DNA from: Sedimentibacter sp. SX930
GTDB lineage: Bacteria > Bacillota > Bacilli > Lactobacillales > Aerococcaceae
Reading direction: 5' to 3'
NCBI GenBank assembly: GCA_002155105.1
Contig: MUZD01000011.1
Coordinates: forward strand, 1 to 64,000
DNA: 64,000 bases
The notes under the pieces are model-generated. The model was not told the DNA's origin, searched no databases, and saw only the letters and a program-made list of their open reading frames with translations. The first letter of the stretch is position 1, and the number at the start of each line of letters is the position of its first letter. Position numbers and translations under genes: made by a program. This document shows, in pieces, positions 51,478 to 60,604 of this stretch.

Positions 51478-52311
51478 ATGACAATTAGTTGGATTCAAGC
51501 AGCTATGCTAGGGCTGTTCGCCTGCTTATCAAGTATGCCTGGTTTAGGTGGTACATCATTCGGAAATTATACATTAGGTCGTCCTTTAATCGGTGGTTTA
51601 GTATCAGGTATTATTTTAGGCGATATCCAAACGGGTATTTTAGTCGGCGCGGCAATGCAAATCGTGTACATCGCATTGGTCACTCCAGGCGGAACGGTCT
51701 CAGCTGACGTTCGCGCAGTCAGTTATATCGGTATTCCGCTTGCGATGGTAGCTTTGAAAAGCTATGGTTTGACGGCTCTTAGTATAGAAGGTGCAGCATT
51801 AGCTACATCATTCGGTACGATGGTCGGAACTTTGGGTACCGTATTATTTTACGGAACTGCAACAGCTAACCTAGCATGGCAACACATCGGTTGGAAAGCG
51901 GTGGAAAAAGGTGAATTCCATAAGTTATATACAGTCAACATGGGCTTGCCTTGGATTTCCCATTTCTTCTTCTCATTTATCCCAACCTTGATCATGTGTA
52001 AATTGGGAGCTGACGTTGTAGAGGTAATCAAAACAACCTTACCGATGGATGGTTTGGCAATGAAAACCTTATTCACAGTCGGATCCTTGCTTCCCTGCGT
52101 CGGGATTGCGATTCTATTGAAACAAATCGTTACGAAAGCAGTAGACTTTATTCCCTTCTTCTTTGGCTTCACTTTGGCTGCGTCATTAGGGATCAACTTA
52201 GTTTCAGCGACAGTGGTTGCGGCTATGTTTGCATTAATCAACTATCGTATCAAACTGCTGTCATTGCAAAGAATGGTATCAGTGAGCGGCGACGAAGAGG
52301 AGGACATTTAA
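51478..52311 (+). CDS. PTS mannose-family EIIC (third cluster)
   Basis: A 277-residue multi-helix channel subunit with LGRPLIGGLVSGIILGD, QTGILVGAAMQIVYI and an acidic SGDEEEDI tail. The IID gene starts directly after its stop. Confidence 0.88.
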   Translation: MTISWIQAAMLGLFACLSSMPGLGGTSFGNYTLGRPLIGGLVSGIILGDIQTGILVGAAMQIVYIALVTPGGTVSADVRAVSYIGIPLAMVALKSYGLTALSIEGAALATSFGTMVGTLGTVLFYGTATANLAWQHIGWKAVEKGEFHKLYTVNMGLPWISHFFFSFIPTLIMCKLGADVVEVIKTTLPMDGLAMKTLFTVGSLLPCVGIAILLKQIVTKAVDFIPFFFGFTLAASLGINLVSATVVAAMFALINYRIKLLSLQRMVSVSGDEEEDI

Positions 52312-52312
52312 G

Positions 52313-53146
52313 ATGGCTAAGGAATTAAGCAAAAAAACATTAAATAAATCTTTCCACAATTGGTATTACGGAAACTTGACATGTTTCTCTCAAGAACATA
52401 TGCAAACATTTGGATATCTATGTTCGATGTTGCCAATCGTTGAAGAACTTTATGATAAAAAAGAAGATCAAGAAAGATCGATGAAAACCTATACTGCCTT
52501 CTTCAATACGGAACCACAAATCGGTACAGTGGTAGTCGGTATTACAGCTGGATTGGAAGTCGCTCGTGCCAATGGGGCAGCGGATGTTGATGACGAAACA
52601 ATCAATGGTTTACGTGCTGGTCTGATGGGACCTTTAGCAGGTATCGGCGATTCACTGATAGTTGGAACTCTGATTCCGATTTTATTAGGTATCGCACTGG
52701 GATTATCTACTGATGGTTCACCGTTGGGAGCAATCTTCTACATAATCGTGTGGAACATAATTGCCTACTTGGGAATGAAATTTCTTTACTTCAAAGGATT
52801 TGAAGTAGGTGGTAAAGCTGTAGATTTCTTAGTCGGACCACAAGGTTTGGCATTGCGTGAATCGATTACTTTATTAGGCGGAATGGTCATTGGGGCTGTT
52901 GCTGCTACTTGGGTAAGTGTCAAAACTTCGTTCGTGTTGGTTGGATCGGATGGCAATAGCCTCTTGACGCTGCAAGACAAATTCGATTCAGTATACCCAG
53001 GCTTATTGACTGCTTCATTTGTAGTAGGCTGCTGGTATTTGCTTTCCAAAAAGAATATGTCCCCAATCAAAGTCATGTTGATATTGGTAGTCGTTGCCTT
53101 TGTCGGTGTATTGCTTGGATTCTTCAACCCAGGATTGACTTATTAA
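52313..53146 (+). CDS. PTS mannose-family EIID (third cluster)
   Basis: A 277-residue EIID: LSKKTLNKSFHNWYYGNLTC, MQTFGYLCSMLPIVEELY and LMGPLAGIGDSLIVGTLIP. The usual NYERMQ motif reads SQEHMQ, a variant seen in non-mannose members. It is the last gene before a terminator at 53163. Confidence 0.88.
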   Translation: MAKELSKKTLNKSFHNWYYGNLTCFSQEHMQTFGYLCSMLPIVEELYDKKEDQERSMKTYTAFFNTEPQIGTVVVGITAGLEVARANGAADVDDETINGLRAGLMGPLAGIGDSLIVGTLIPILLGIALGLSTDGSPLGAIFYIIVWNIIAYLGMKFLYFKGFEVGGKAVDFLVGPQGLALRESITLLGGMVIGAVAATWVSVKTSFVLVGSDGNSLLTLQDKFDSVYPGLLTASFVVGCWYLLSKKNMSPIKVMLILVVVAFVGVLLGFFNPGLTY

Positions 53147-53162
53147 TCCAAAGAAATATTGT

Positions 53163-53195
53163 GGGGCCGTCTCTCTGCGAGGCGGCTCTTTTTTC
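53163..53195 (+). terminator. Terminator of the third PTS operon
   Basis: GGGCCGTCTC (53165-53173) pairs with GAGGCGGCTC with one mismatch, followed by TTTTTTC. Confidence 0.75.
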
Positions 53196-53211
53196 GCAGC
53201 AGAGCAGAGGG

Positions 53212-53395
53212 TGCCTGGTAGCCGGAGGAGCGCGACGGAACTGGGGCGTCAACTTCGGTTAAGCTTCGCTCCCCGGAGAACAGCGGTAACTTTCGTCCCC
53301 ACCTTCGACGAAGCCAGCCTTATCGGAGAAGAAAGACGAAATGTTGGGCGACCTCCGGCGAGGCCTGCGTTCACCGGAGGAGGGCGGAGAATCTA
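53212..53395. repeat. Repeat family B, locus 1
   Basis: Three or four degenerate units of about 50 bases, each built as a C-rich left arm and G-rich right arm (for example CTCCGG at 53352 and CCGGAG at 53373, and CTTCGACGAAG with a right arm TCGGAGAAG). The same type of unit is at 57805-57985. No gene is supported here. Confidence 0.6.
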
Positions 53396-53399
53396 ATAA

Positions 53400-53445
53400 A
53401 AAACCAGAGTCTTTCTAGTCTCATTGCGACAGACTCTGGTTTTTA
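53400..53445. terminator. Bidirectional terminator
   Basis: AACCAGAGTCT (53402-53412) pairs with AGACTCTGGTT, with A and T runs on both sides. It reaches the stop codon of the leftward SEC-C gene. Confidence 0.85.
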
Positions 53446-54393
53446 TTCCGGATTGTCTTTCAACAAGTCCTCCAACCGTTCTTCCAACACATCTCTGTCT
53501 TTATCATTGGCTGCCGTCCTAGCCAGGCCTTGTTTATAGATTTCCTGCGCCTTCTTAAAATCCTCGGTTGGAGGATTGAGGTAGTACATATCTCCCCAGC
53601 CGACGTAGCCCCATACGTTCATCGGATAATCCTGCACAATACTTTTGAATTCAGCTTCCGCCTGAATAGGCTCGTTCAACTGAAGGTAGGCATCGGAGAT
53701 GTTTCTTCTCTGATTAATTAGCGTATTTTCATCTTCTTCCGGGAACATTGTAAGGAATTCGGTACAGTAGGTGATTGCTTTGCTATAGTAGGATGGATCG
53801 CTCAATCCGGCGTTCAGAAGTTCGTCGCCAAGGGATAACAGAATTTCTCTGATCGAGAATTCACTGGTGCAACGATAATCCAAGTACTCCAGGTCCTTGG
53901 AGGCGGGTGGATTATGCGGCTTCAAGGCTTCCCATGCTGTCAGCCAAGCATCGCATGCCTCGGTTATTTTGCTTTCCGCCTCGGCGTGGACGCCCTTGTC
54001 AAACCAATCACCGACTGTCTCAATAGGCCAATGTCCTCCTGCGGCCCATCGTTCCCATAGTATCCAGACGGCAGGGAAGAGGAAATCTTCATCATAGCCT
54101 TCAGCATGGACGTCATAGATTTTGAACCACCGCTCCGCTATATCGTTGGCAGAGGCATAAACTTGAATGCTCTCCAAGAAACGTTCCTTATCAAAGGGAA
54201 TGTTCAGGTCTTCGAGTTTGGCAATGATTTGCGCATCGCTCATCTCGTTGACCTTGTCGTAGGACCACATATTTGCCAGATTGTTGCTCAATCGCTTGTA
54301 AAGGATGGTTTCTTCTGGTTCGCCCCAACAACAGTGTTTGTATTTCTTTCCGCTGCCGCAAGGGCAAGGTTCATTTCTGCCAATTTTTGTCAT
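53443..54393 (-). CDS. SEC-C motif protein with TPR-like repeats
   Basis: A 316-residue protein beginning MTKIGRNEPCPCGSGKKYKH and CC, a SEC-C zinc-binding motif (CxC...HC). The rest is helical, with tetratricopeptide-like segments in the second half (SDAYLQLNEPIQAEAEFKSI, WGDMYYLNPPTEDFKKAQEI). ATG 54393 follows AAAGGAG; the frame extends upstream across yccF antisense and is rejected. Role unknown; SEC-C modules in SecA bind zinc and SecB, but as an isolated N-terminal motif it occurs in many uncharacterised proteins. Confidence 0.8.
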   Translation of the reverse strand: MTKIGRNEPCPCGSGKKYKHCCWGEPEETILYKRLSNNLANMWSYDKVNEMSDAQIIAKLEDLNIPFDKERFLESIQVYASANDIAERWFKIYDVHAEGYDEDFLFPAVWILWERWAAGGHWPIETVGDWFDKGVHAEAESKITEACDAWLTAWEALKPHNPPASKDLEYLDYRCTSEFSIREILLSLGDELLNAGLSDPSYYSKAITYCTEFLTMFPEEDENTLINQRRNISDAYLQLNEPIQAEAEFKSIVQDYPMNVWGYVGWGDMYYLNPPTEDFKKAQEIYKQGLARTAANDKDRDVLEERLEDLLKDNPE

Positions 54394-54577
54394 GGTCGAT
54401 TGCTCCTTTATGAATCCGATATCATATGTTGTTAGTCTTATTTTAGCACTTGCTGAGTGGGGAAGGAAGGCATTGCCAGTACGTGAAGGGATATCTCTGG
54501 ATGAAAATTCAGTACTTAGTCTGATGCCTTTGAGCACAGCGGGGATTATAATGTAAGGGAAAGAGAGGGGAAGGATC

Positions 54578-54946
54578 ATGAATTTCTTAATGAATCTGAT
54601 TTGGTTTGTGTTGGGTGGTTTCATCAGTTTTATTTCTTGGATCGTTATCGGAATCCTATGGTGCCTGACCATCGTCGGGATCCCAATCGGTATGCAGTGC
54701 TTTAAGTTCGCAGTGATGGCGGCTGTGCCGTTCGGCAGGGAAATCCGCATCAGCGAAAGCGGCACGTCGTTAGTGTTGAATATAATCTGGATGCTGTTGG
54801 GCGGCTTGGCATTGGCAGCCGAAGAAGCTGTTTTGGGCATCATCTTCTGCATGACAATCGTAGGCATTCCGTTCGGTCTGCAGCACTTCAAGCATGCCAA
54901 ACTAGCATTGATGCCGTTCGGAGCGGAAATCTATCGGGTTGCTTAA
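54578..54946 (+). CDS. yccF: YccF family inner membrane protein
   Basis: A 122-residue protein with a duplicated YccF domain: NLIWFVLGGFISFISWIVIG and ILWCLTIVGIPIGMQCFKF in the first half, NIIWMLLGGLALAAEEAVLG and IFCMTIVGIPFGLQHFKH in the second. About four membrane segments. Function unknown in the family. A start with AGGGGAAGG site is clear. A fragment resembling its C-terminus lies at 56607. Confidence 0.87.
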   Translation: MNFLMNLIWFVLGGFISFISWIVIGILWCLTIVGIPIGMQCFKFAVMAAVPFGREIRISESGTSLVLNIIWMLLGGLALAAEEAVLGIIFCMTIVGIPFGLQHFKHAKLALMPFGAEIYRVA

Positions 54947-54982
54947 CAGGCAAGGTCATGGCTGATATCATAGTGAAAAAAT

Positions 54983-55034
54983 GAGGCTGTATCAAAACCA
55001 GAGCTACTAAACTGGTGTTGATACAGCCTCTTCT
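54983..55034 (+). terminator. Terminator of yccF
   Basis: GAGGCTGTATCAA (54983-54995) pairs with TTGATACAGCCTC (55018-55030), with an inner CAG/CTG, then TTCTGTTT. Confidence 0.85.
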
Positions 55035-55041
55035 GTTTGGA

Positions 55042-55195
55042 AATTGAATTTACGTCCGGAATAACCCGTCAAAACCTTGTTGACGGGGAAAATCAGTTCA
55101 AATCACAGTCAGAAAAACCGCCAAATCAACCTTGGCGGGGAAAGCGTCCGCGGAAAACACGATATTCCCCGCGAAAACCATGTTGGCGGGGAACA
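55042..55195. repeat. Repeat family A, locus 2: three units
   Basis: Hairpin units near 55063 (CCCGTCAAAA with TTGACGGGG), 55116 (CCGCCAAA with TTGGCGGGG) and 55167 (CCCCGCGAAAA with TTGGCGGGG), spaced 51-53 bases, preceded by the AATTGAATTTA leader. In the first unit both arms changed (GTCAA/TTGAC against GCCAA/TTGGC), preserving pairing. Confidence 0.8.
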
Positions 55196-55247
55196 TCGCC
55201 ACGCATTCAAGCAATGCGATAATCTCTAACGCTATTGTTGTGGGATA

Positions 55248-56120
55248 TTACTGATTCTTGTGAAGTCCATTAACGATTTGGCTCAAACCATCCTGAATCG
55301 GTGTTGCTGGACGACCGAGGAGTTTTTCGAAATCGTTGCTCTCAACATCCAGGGAGCCCACTCGAATGCTTCTTTGGATTTCAACAAGGATAGGGATAAC
55401 GAAGTCCGGTACACCAGCATCCTGCATAATTTCAGCATAGGTAGCGTCATCAACTTGTTGTACAGTTATTTCTTTGCCCAATACAATTCCGAGAGCTGCG
55501 GCTATTTCTTTCTGAGTCAATACCTTGCCGGACAACTCGTAGATTGTGTTTTCGTGCCCATCACCGGAAAGTACAGCCGCCGCAGCCTCTGCATAATCTT
55601 GTTGAAGTGCCCAGCCCACCTTGCCGTTTTCTGCTGATGTGACCCATGGAGCTCCTGCCAGGACACCTTGAATACTTGAAATTTCATTCTCCAAGTACCA
55701 GTTGTTACGTAAAAAGGAGTAGGGAATCCCTGTTTTCAAGATTGCTGCTTCTGTGAACTGATGTGTTGGAGCGAATAAGTTTTTGCTTTCTTTTGCATTC
55801 GCTAAACTGGTGTACGCGATGAACCCGACGCCTGCGCGCTCTGCCGCAGCCACTGCATTGGCGTGCTGACGAATTCTTGTTTCGTTATCCCCATCCGCAG
55901 AAACAAGCAATAAACGATCAAAACCTGCAAAAGCAGCATCCAGTGTTTCCGGATGATCAAAATCCCCTTGACGGACTTCCACTCCACGGGCCCGTAACGC
56001 TTCCGCTTTCTCTGGATTACGAACACTGACAGCCAGTTGACTAGCCGGTACTGTTTTCAACAGAGTTTCTACTACTTTCGTACCGAATTTTCCTGTTGCT
56101 CCCGTTACTAATAATTTCAT
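55248..56120 (-). CDS. NmrA-like NAD(P)-dependent reductase (QorB/YtfG type)
   Basis: A 290-residue atypical short-chain reductase. The N-terminus MKLLVTGATGKFGTKVVETL is the dinucleotide-binding turn, and RNPEKAEALRARGVEVRQGD and FIAYTSLANA fit the NAD(P)H:quinone oxidoreductase 2 group. No classical YxxxK catalytic pair is evident, as usual for NmrA proteins. ATG 56120 follows GGAGAG. It is divergent from the HxlR regulator, a common pairing in which the regulator responds to quinones or electrophiles. Confidence 0.85.
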   Translation of the reverse strand: MKLLVTGATGKFGTKVVETLLKTVPASQLAVSVRNPEKAEALRARGVEVRQGDFDHPETLDAAFAGFDRLLLVSADGDNETRIRQHANAVAAAERAGVGFIAYTSLANAKESKNLFAPTHQFTEAAILKTGIPYSFLRNNWYLENEISSIQGVLAGAPWVTSAENGKVGWALQQDYAEAAAAVLSGDGHENTIYELSGKVLTQKEIAAALGIVLGKEITVQQVDDATYAEIMQDAGVPDFVIPILVEIQRSIRVGSLDVESNDFEKLLGRPATPIQDGLSQIVNGLHKNQ

Positions 56121-56256
56121 AGTGTATCTCTCCAATTCTTTTGTTTACTTATTTGTTGTAACCTTATAATATGGTATCAGGGATCTTTTTGTAAGTAGGC
56201 ACTTTAATGTGACCTAGTAACAAAAACAGGACTAATGTGAAAGAGAGGCATTTATT

Positions 56257-56601
56257 ATGGCAAAAAGTCGGTTTGGTGAACCTGTAGGGGATCAAACAGA
56301 GATTTGTCCCGTCACGCAAACGCAAGACATCATTGCAGGGAAATGGAAAATCATCATATTATGGAATTTGAGCACGCAGACGAGAAGATTCAATGAACTT
56401 CAACGGTTGTTGCCAAATATTTCAAAAGGGATATTAACAAGGCAATTGCGGGAACTGGAAGAAGACCAGATGGTTCACAGAGAAGTCTATAAAGAAGTTC
56501 CGCCAAAAGTAGAATATTCCTTAACACCTTTGGGAGAGAGCTTTATTCCGATACTGCAGAGCATGGGTGAGTGGAGTAAAAAGAATTTGGTGAGTAAGTA
56601 A
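56257..56601 (+). CDS. HxlR/MarR-type regulator
   Basis: A 114-residue HxlR family regulator: [20 protein letters not shown] with the single Cys typical of redox or electrophile sensors, winged helix [20 protein letters not shown] and [16 protein letters not shown] with [14 protein letters not shown]. It is divergent from the reductase gene and probably controls it. A weak GAGAGG site precedes the ATG. Confidence 0.88.
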   Translation: MAKSRFGEPVGDQTEICPVTQTQDIIAGKWKIIILWNLSTQTRRFNELQRLLPNISKGILTRQLRELEEDQMVHREVYKEVPPKVEYSLTPLGESFIPILQSMGEWSKKNLVSK

Positions 56602-56606
56602 ACTGG

Positions 56607-56654
56607 GCGGTGATGGCGCCAGTGCCGTTCGGAGCGGAAATCTATCAAGTTTAG
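56607..56654 (+). pseudogene. yccF: yccF 3' fragment
   Basis: Encodes AVMAPVPFGAEIYQV then TAG. It combines the repeat-1 segment AVMAAVPFG with the C-terminal PFGAEIYRV of the intact yccF. It starts five bases after the HxlR stop, with no start codon of its own. It is a remnant of a second yccF or of recombination with it. Confidence 0.7.
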
Positions 56655-56968
56655 CAGTTGTTGAGAAAACGATTCAGAGGATATGATTTTGTAAATATAT
56701 TTACCGGTTTTTAGCGGGGATTGACTGCCGATGGTGGGTCTGGTGTTGTCGGACTTTCCGGAGACGGATCAATTCCCATTTTTTTGTGTTGGATGAAAAT
56801 AGACGATATGTATTAATGGAAGTAGCTTTTTTGCGGAGGATTCAGGCGTGGAGTACATCCGATTTGAAAATGATAGCGAAATCATTTGTAAATCAGATAT
56901 ATAAGATAGAGCGTCTGGCTACCGGTTATATGCCTGATTGTAAAATAATTGACTGTCTAAGTCATCCG

Positions 56969-56997
56969 TTGACAACGCCCTATTTCTTGCGTAAGCT
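56969..56997 (+). promoter_or_regulatory. Promoter of the second beta-phosphoglucomutase gene
   Basis: TTGACA (56969-56974), 17 bases, TAAGCT (56992-56997). The stretch 56655-56968 shows no supported gene; the 71-codon frame there lacks a ribosome site. Confidence 0.55.
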
Positions 56998-57048
56998 GTG
57001 AACTAAATTTAAGCTTAAGGCAGAAATGCAGACGAAAGGGATGGGGAT

Positions 57049-57714
57049 ATGAAGGCGGTACTATTTGATTTGGATGGTGTGATCACCGATACAGCGAAGT
57101 TTCATTTTTTGGCTTGGCGCGACTTGGGAGCGGAGTTGGGCATAGAAGTGGATGAGGCGTTCAACGAGGAGTTGAAAGGGGTAAGCCGCATCGATTCGCT
57201 AGAGCGCATATTGGCGCAAGGCGGGGTTGCGGATAAATATTCCTCAGCCGAAAAAGATGAATTATGCGTCAAAAAGAATGCCCATTACTTGGAATTGATA
57301 AAAGAAATGACGCCGGATGACATTTTGCCGGGCATCATTCCGCTATTGGAAGAACTGAAAGCTGCCGGCATCAAAATGATCGTGACTTCAGCAAGCAAGA
57401 ATGCACCGGGAATCCTGGATCTTCTGCAGGTACGTGCTTATTTTGACGGTATCGTTGATCCGGCGACTGTTAAAGCTGGCAAACCGGCTCCGGACATTTT
57501 TCTGGCGGGAGCGCAGCTCGCAGGCGCCGATCCGGCTGACTGTGTAGGGGTCGAAGATGCGGCTTCCGGCGTTGAAGCCATCAAAGCAGCCGGCATCGTG
57601 GCGGTAGCGGTTGGCGATAAGCAGGTTTTGGCTTTGGCTGATCGCGTGCTGCCGAGCACCGCTGATCTGTCGCTTGCCGTTTTGCAGGAAGCGTGGGCGG
57701 AAAGCAACAAGTGA
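57049..57714 (+). CDS. pgmB: Beta-phosphoglucomutase, second copy
   Basis: A 221-residue paralogue of malB (38688), equal in length and very similar throughout: VLFDLDGVITDTAKFHFLAW with Asp8 and Asp10, TSASKNAPGILDLL and GVEDAASGVEAIKAAGI. It stands alone behind its own promoter, away from any phosphorylase, so it may provide mutase when the mal operon is off or serve another disaccharide phosphorylase. ATG 57049 has GGGATGGGG upstream, a weak site. Confidence 0.9.
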   Translation: MKAVLFDLDGVITDTAKFHFLAWRDLGAELGIEVDEAFNEELKGVSRIDSLERILAQGGVADKYSSAEKDELCVKKNAHYLELIKEMTPDDILPGIIPLLEELKAAGIKMIVTSASKNAPGILDLLQVRAYFDGIVDPATVKAGKPAPDIFLAGAQLAGADPADCVGVEDAASGVEAIKAAGIVAVAVGDKQVLALADRVLPSTADLSLAVLQEAWAESNK

Positions 57715-57747
57715 CGGATCAGAAAATTCTAATAGATCGATAAAAGT

Positions 57748-57776
57748 GGACTTGCCAGATGGCAAGTCTATTTTTG
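57748..57776 (+). terminator. Terminator of pgmB
   Basis: GACTTGCCA (57749-57757) pairs with TGGCAAGTC, followed by TATTTTTG. Confidence 0.85.
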
Positions 57777-57804
57777 TTGTCGTTTTTTTGGTGCGGTTTT
57801 GCTG

Positions 57805-57985
57805 TGGTGGCTTCGCCGGAGCAGACGCGAGCGCAAATCTATCACCTCCGACGAGCCCCTGTTCGTCGGAGGACAGCATCCGACCACGCATCCAGCTCCG
57901 GCTAACATTCGCTCGCAGGAGGAGAGCAAATCACCGGAACCGCACCTCCGTTGAGAAGGGCACTCACCAGAGGAAGTGCCAACTC
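57805..57985. repeat. Repeat family B, locus 2
   Basis: Units of about 50 bases with palindromic cores, the best being CCTCCGACGA and TCGTCGGAGG around 57845-57872. Others begin near 57894 (CTCCGGCTAA) and 57945 (CCTCCGTTGAG). It matches the pattern at 53212-53395 and again lies directly after a terminator. Confidence 0.6.
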
Positions 57986-58085
57986 CCGAGGATACCTTAA
58001 AAAATGTCGGATATACACTATCAAATGGCATGGAATCTGCTGCGGGATATGACTAAACTATAAAGTGAGAGTGGGGATGCCCACA

Positions 58086-58100
58086 AATGGAAGCGCATAC
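58086..58100. promoter_or_regulatory. Weak cre-like site before the GH2 gene
   Basis: TGGAAGCGCATACC shares the TGnAAnCG core of CcpA sites but not the right end. It lies just upstream of the ribosome site. Confidence 0.3.
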
Positions 58101-58117
58101 CGGAGAGGGTGGATGAA

Positions 58118-60604
58118 ATGATAGAGAAAAAATTTAATGATAAGTGGAAATTCTGGGAGAACAAGGACTCCTTTGCGTTGGTGTGGAACGTGCCTGAAAC
58201 GGCCAAGGAAATCACGGTGCCGCATGATGCGATGTTCGAAAAGAACGCGCACGCAGACAGCTTAAACGGCGGCAACACAGGTTATTATGACGGGGCATTC
58301 TATAACTATGTGAAGACGCTCCACGCTCCGGCTGATTACAAAGAAAAGACGGTTATTTTGAAGTTTGAAGGCGTGTATATGAACGCCATGGTGTACATAA
58401 ACGGTGAGTTGGCGGGCAAGAACATGTTCGGGTATTCGACTTTTTATGTGCCGCTGAATGATTTTCTCCGATACGGCGAAGAGAACGAGATCCGGGTCCA
58501 AGTCCGGAACGGCGCGATGACAAATAGCCGCTGGTATTCGGGCGGAGGAATCTATCGGGATGTCTACCTGTTGGTTTCGGATGTGACGCATCTGGTTCCG
58601 GAAGGGGTCCAGATCAAAACGGCAGAAGCCGATGAAATGTTGGCAGTGCTGGACATTGCGACAGAAGTGAAGACAAGAAAGTATGCACCAAGCCGAGTCG
58701 TGTTGGAAACCGTGATCCGCGATGCGGAAGGCAATGAAGTGGCGAAAGAACACTCGCCTTTCGTATTGTTCGAGCAAGAAGAACGGATCATCAAACAGCG
58801 CGTCACCGTGGACAGCCCCAATCGCTGGTCGGACGAAAATCCGAGCCTCTATACATGCGAAAGCAATCTGTACGTGGATGGGGAATTAGTGGATGAAGCA
58901 GAAACCACTTTCGGCATCCGGACGTTGCAGGTGGACGCGAAACGCGGGTTGCATGTGAACGGGGAAACGGTGAAGCTGCGCGGAGCTTGCATCCATCACG
59001 ACAGCGGTCTGCTTGGCGCGGCCACTTACGAGGATGCCCAATTCCGCCAAATCAAACTGCTTAAGGAAGCGGGATTCAATGCGGTGCGGATGTCCCATCA
59101 CCCGATGGCGCCTGCGATGCTGCGCGCTTGCGACCGTTTGGGCATGTTCGTGATGGACGAAACGTTCGACATGTGGAACCGGATGAAATCCGACTACGAT
59201 TACGGCCTCTATTTCCAGGAGTGGTGGGAAAAAGACGTGACGGCGATGGTCCGTAAGGATTTCAATCATCCAGCTGTCATCCTTTATTCTGTGGGGAATG
59301 AAATTCCGGAAATCGGGAACCCTCACGGAGCTAAAGTCTGCCACGAGCTGTGCGCCAAAATCAAATCGTTGGACGACACCCGCTTCACCTTGGCTGGCAT
59401 CAACGGCGTCTTTGCAGCGGGGGACAAGGTCGATCAGATCGTGAGCGATGTTGTTTCCGACCTGCAACAGTCAGGCAAAATCGAAGGTAACGTCAACGAC
59501 TTCATGACGCTGATGGACGGCCATCTTGATGATATCGTTGTGCATCCGGCCATCTCGGAACGCTTGGAAATGGCTTGCAGTCCGATGGATATCGCGGGCT
59601 ACAACTACATGACTGCTCGTTATGAAGGGGACAGCCAAACCTATCCGAACCGCATCATGGTCGGCAGCGAAACGTATCCGCCTGAAATTGCCCGCAACTG
59701 GGACTTGGTTGAAAAACTGCCGCAAGTGATCGGCGATTTCACCTGGACCGGTTGGGATTATCTGGGGGAAGCGGGTATCGGTGTGGCTGCTTATCAATGG
59801 GGTGAAGGCGGCTTTGGCGCGAAATTCCCTTGTCAATTGGCTTATGTAGGGGATTTCGACATCACCGGAATCCGTCGACCCGCTTCCTATTTGCGTGAGA
59901 TTGTCTTCGGGCTGCGGGGAAATCCTTACATCACCGTCCAAAATCCGCGCCGATACGGCGAACATTTGCTGAAGACGCCGTGGATCATGAGCGATAATCT
60001 GTCCAGTTGGAACTGGAAGGGATGTGAAGGCAAACCGGTGATCGTCGAAGTCTACGCGCCGGGAACGGAAGTAGAACTGCTCCGCAACGAGGAATCGTTG
60101 GGCAAACAAGCTTCCGGCAAAGCGGTAGGTTTCCGCGCGCTATTCGAAACCACTTATGAGCCAGGGGCACTTACAGCCGTGGCTTACGAAAACGGCCAGG
60201 AAATCGGCCGAATCAGTTTGAAAACTGCGGGAGAGGACTGCAAGTTGGTCTTTGGAACGGAGGAAATCCTGGATGATCTCATCTATGTCCCGATTGCCTA
60301 TCGTGACGCAGCAGGAACGGTTGCTCCGGATGCCGATCAGACGATCCGTGTGGCAGTTTCCGGAGGAGCGGAGCTTATCGGCTTCGGCAGCGGCAATCCG
60401 AAACCGGAAACAAACAACGAAAAGCATGTGACGCAAACGTTCTATGGCCGTGCGATGATCATACTCAAAAAGACTGCCGATACGGAAAACATCGTCTTGA
60501 CCCTCACTGCTGAGAACGGCGTTGCGGAAACGCGGGAGTTGTCGTTGGCTGATATGGAGTCGGACCAACAAACCCTGAGCGTTTTGGAGAGCGTGAAGTT
60601 ATGA
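58118..60604 (+). CDS. GH2 beta-galactosidase-type glycosidase
   Basis: An 828-residue GH2 enzyme without signal peptide. The N-terminal sugar-binding sandwich has YYDGAFYNYVKTL and NSRWYSGGGIYRDVYL, the barrel has RGACIHHDSGLLGA, RMSHHPMAP, the acid/base Glu in LYSVGNEIPEIG and the nucleophile Glu in VGSETYPPE. The C-terminal third has DUF4982/Ig-like domains (KPVIVEVYAPGTEVEL). Beta-galactosidase is most likely; other GH2 activities are possible. ATG 58118 is chosen over GTG 58109, which sits in the GGAGAGGG site. It is first in a coupled operon with GH43 and GH3. Confidence 0.83.
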   Translation: MIEKKFNDKWKFWENKDSFALVWNVPETAKEITVPHDAMFEKNAHADSLNGGNTGYYDGAFYNYVKTLHAPADYKEKTVILKFEGVYMNAMVYINGELAGKNMFGYSTFYVPLNDFLRYGEENEIRVQVRNGAMTNSRWYSGGGIYRDVYLLVSDVTHLVPEGVQIKTAEADEMLAVLDIATEVKTRKYAPSRVVLETVIRDAEGNEVAKEHSPFVLFEQEERIIKQRVTVDSPNRWSDENPSLYTCESNLYVDGELVDEAETTFGIRTLQVDAKRGLHVNGETVKLRGACIHHDSGLLGAATYEDAQFRQIKLLKEAGFNAVRMSHHPMAPAMLRACDRLGMFVMDETFDMWNRMKSDYDYGLYFQEWWEKDVTAMVRKDFNHPAVILYSVGNEIPEIGNPHGAKVCHELCAKIKSLDDTRFTLAGINGVFAAGDKVDQIVSDVVSDLQQSGKIEGNVNDFMTLMDGHLDDIVVHPAISERLEMACSPMDIAGYNYMTARYEGDSQTYPNRIMVGSETYPPEIARNWDLVEKLPQVIGDFTWTGWDYLGEAGIGVAAYQWGEGGFGAKFPCQLAYVGDFDITGIRRPASYLREIVFGLRGNPYITVQNPRRYGEHLLKTPWIMSDNLSSWNWKGCEGKPVIVEVYAPGTEVELLRNEESLGKQASGKAVGFRALFETTYEPGALTAVAYENGQEIGRISLKTAGEDCKLVFGTEEILDDLIYVPIAYRDAAGTVAPDADQTIRVAVSGGAELIGFGSGNPKPETNNEKHVTQTFYGRAMIILKKTADTENIVLTLTAENGVAETRELSLADMESDQQTLSVLESVKL

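Noticed and set aside
54394-54900. N-terminal extension of the SEC-C protein across yccF
   Set aside because: The extension is antisense to yccF, and the SEC-C motif with an AAAGGAG site begins at 54393.
56786-57001. 71-codon frame before pgmB
   Set aside because: No ribosome site or recognisable composition; its 3' end overlaps the predicted pgmB promoter.
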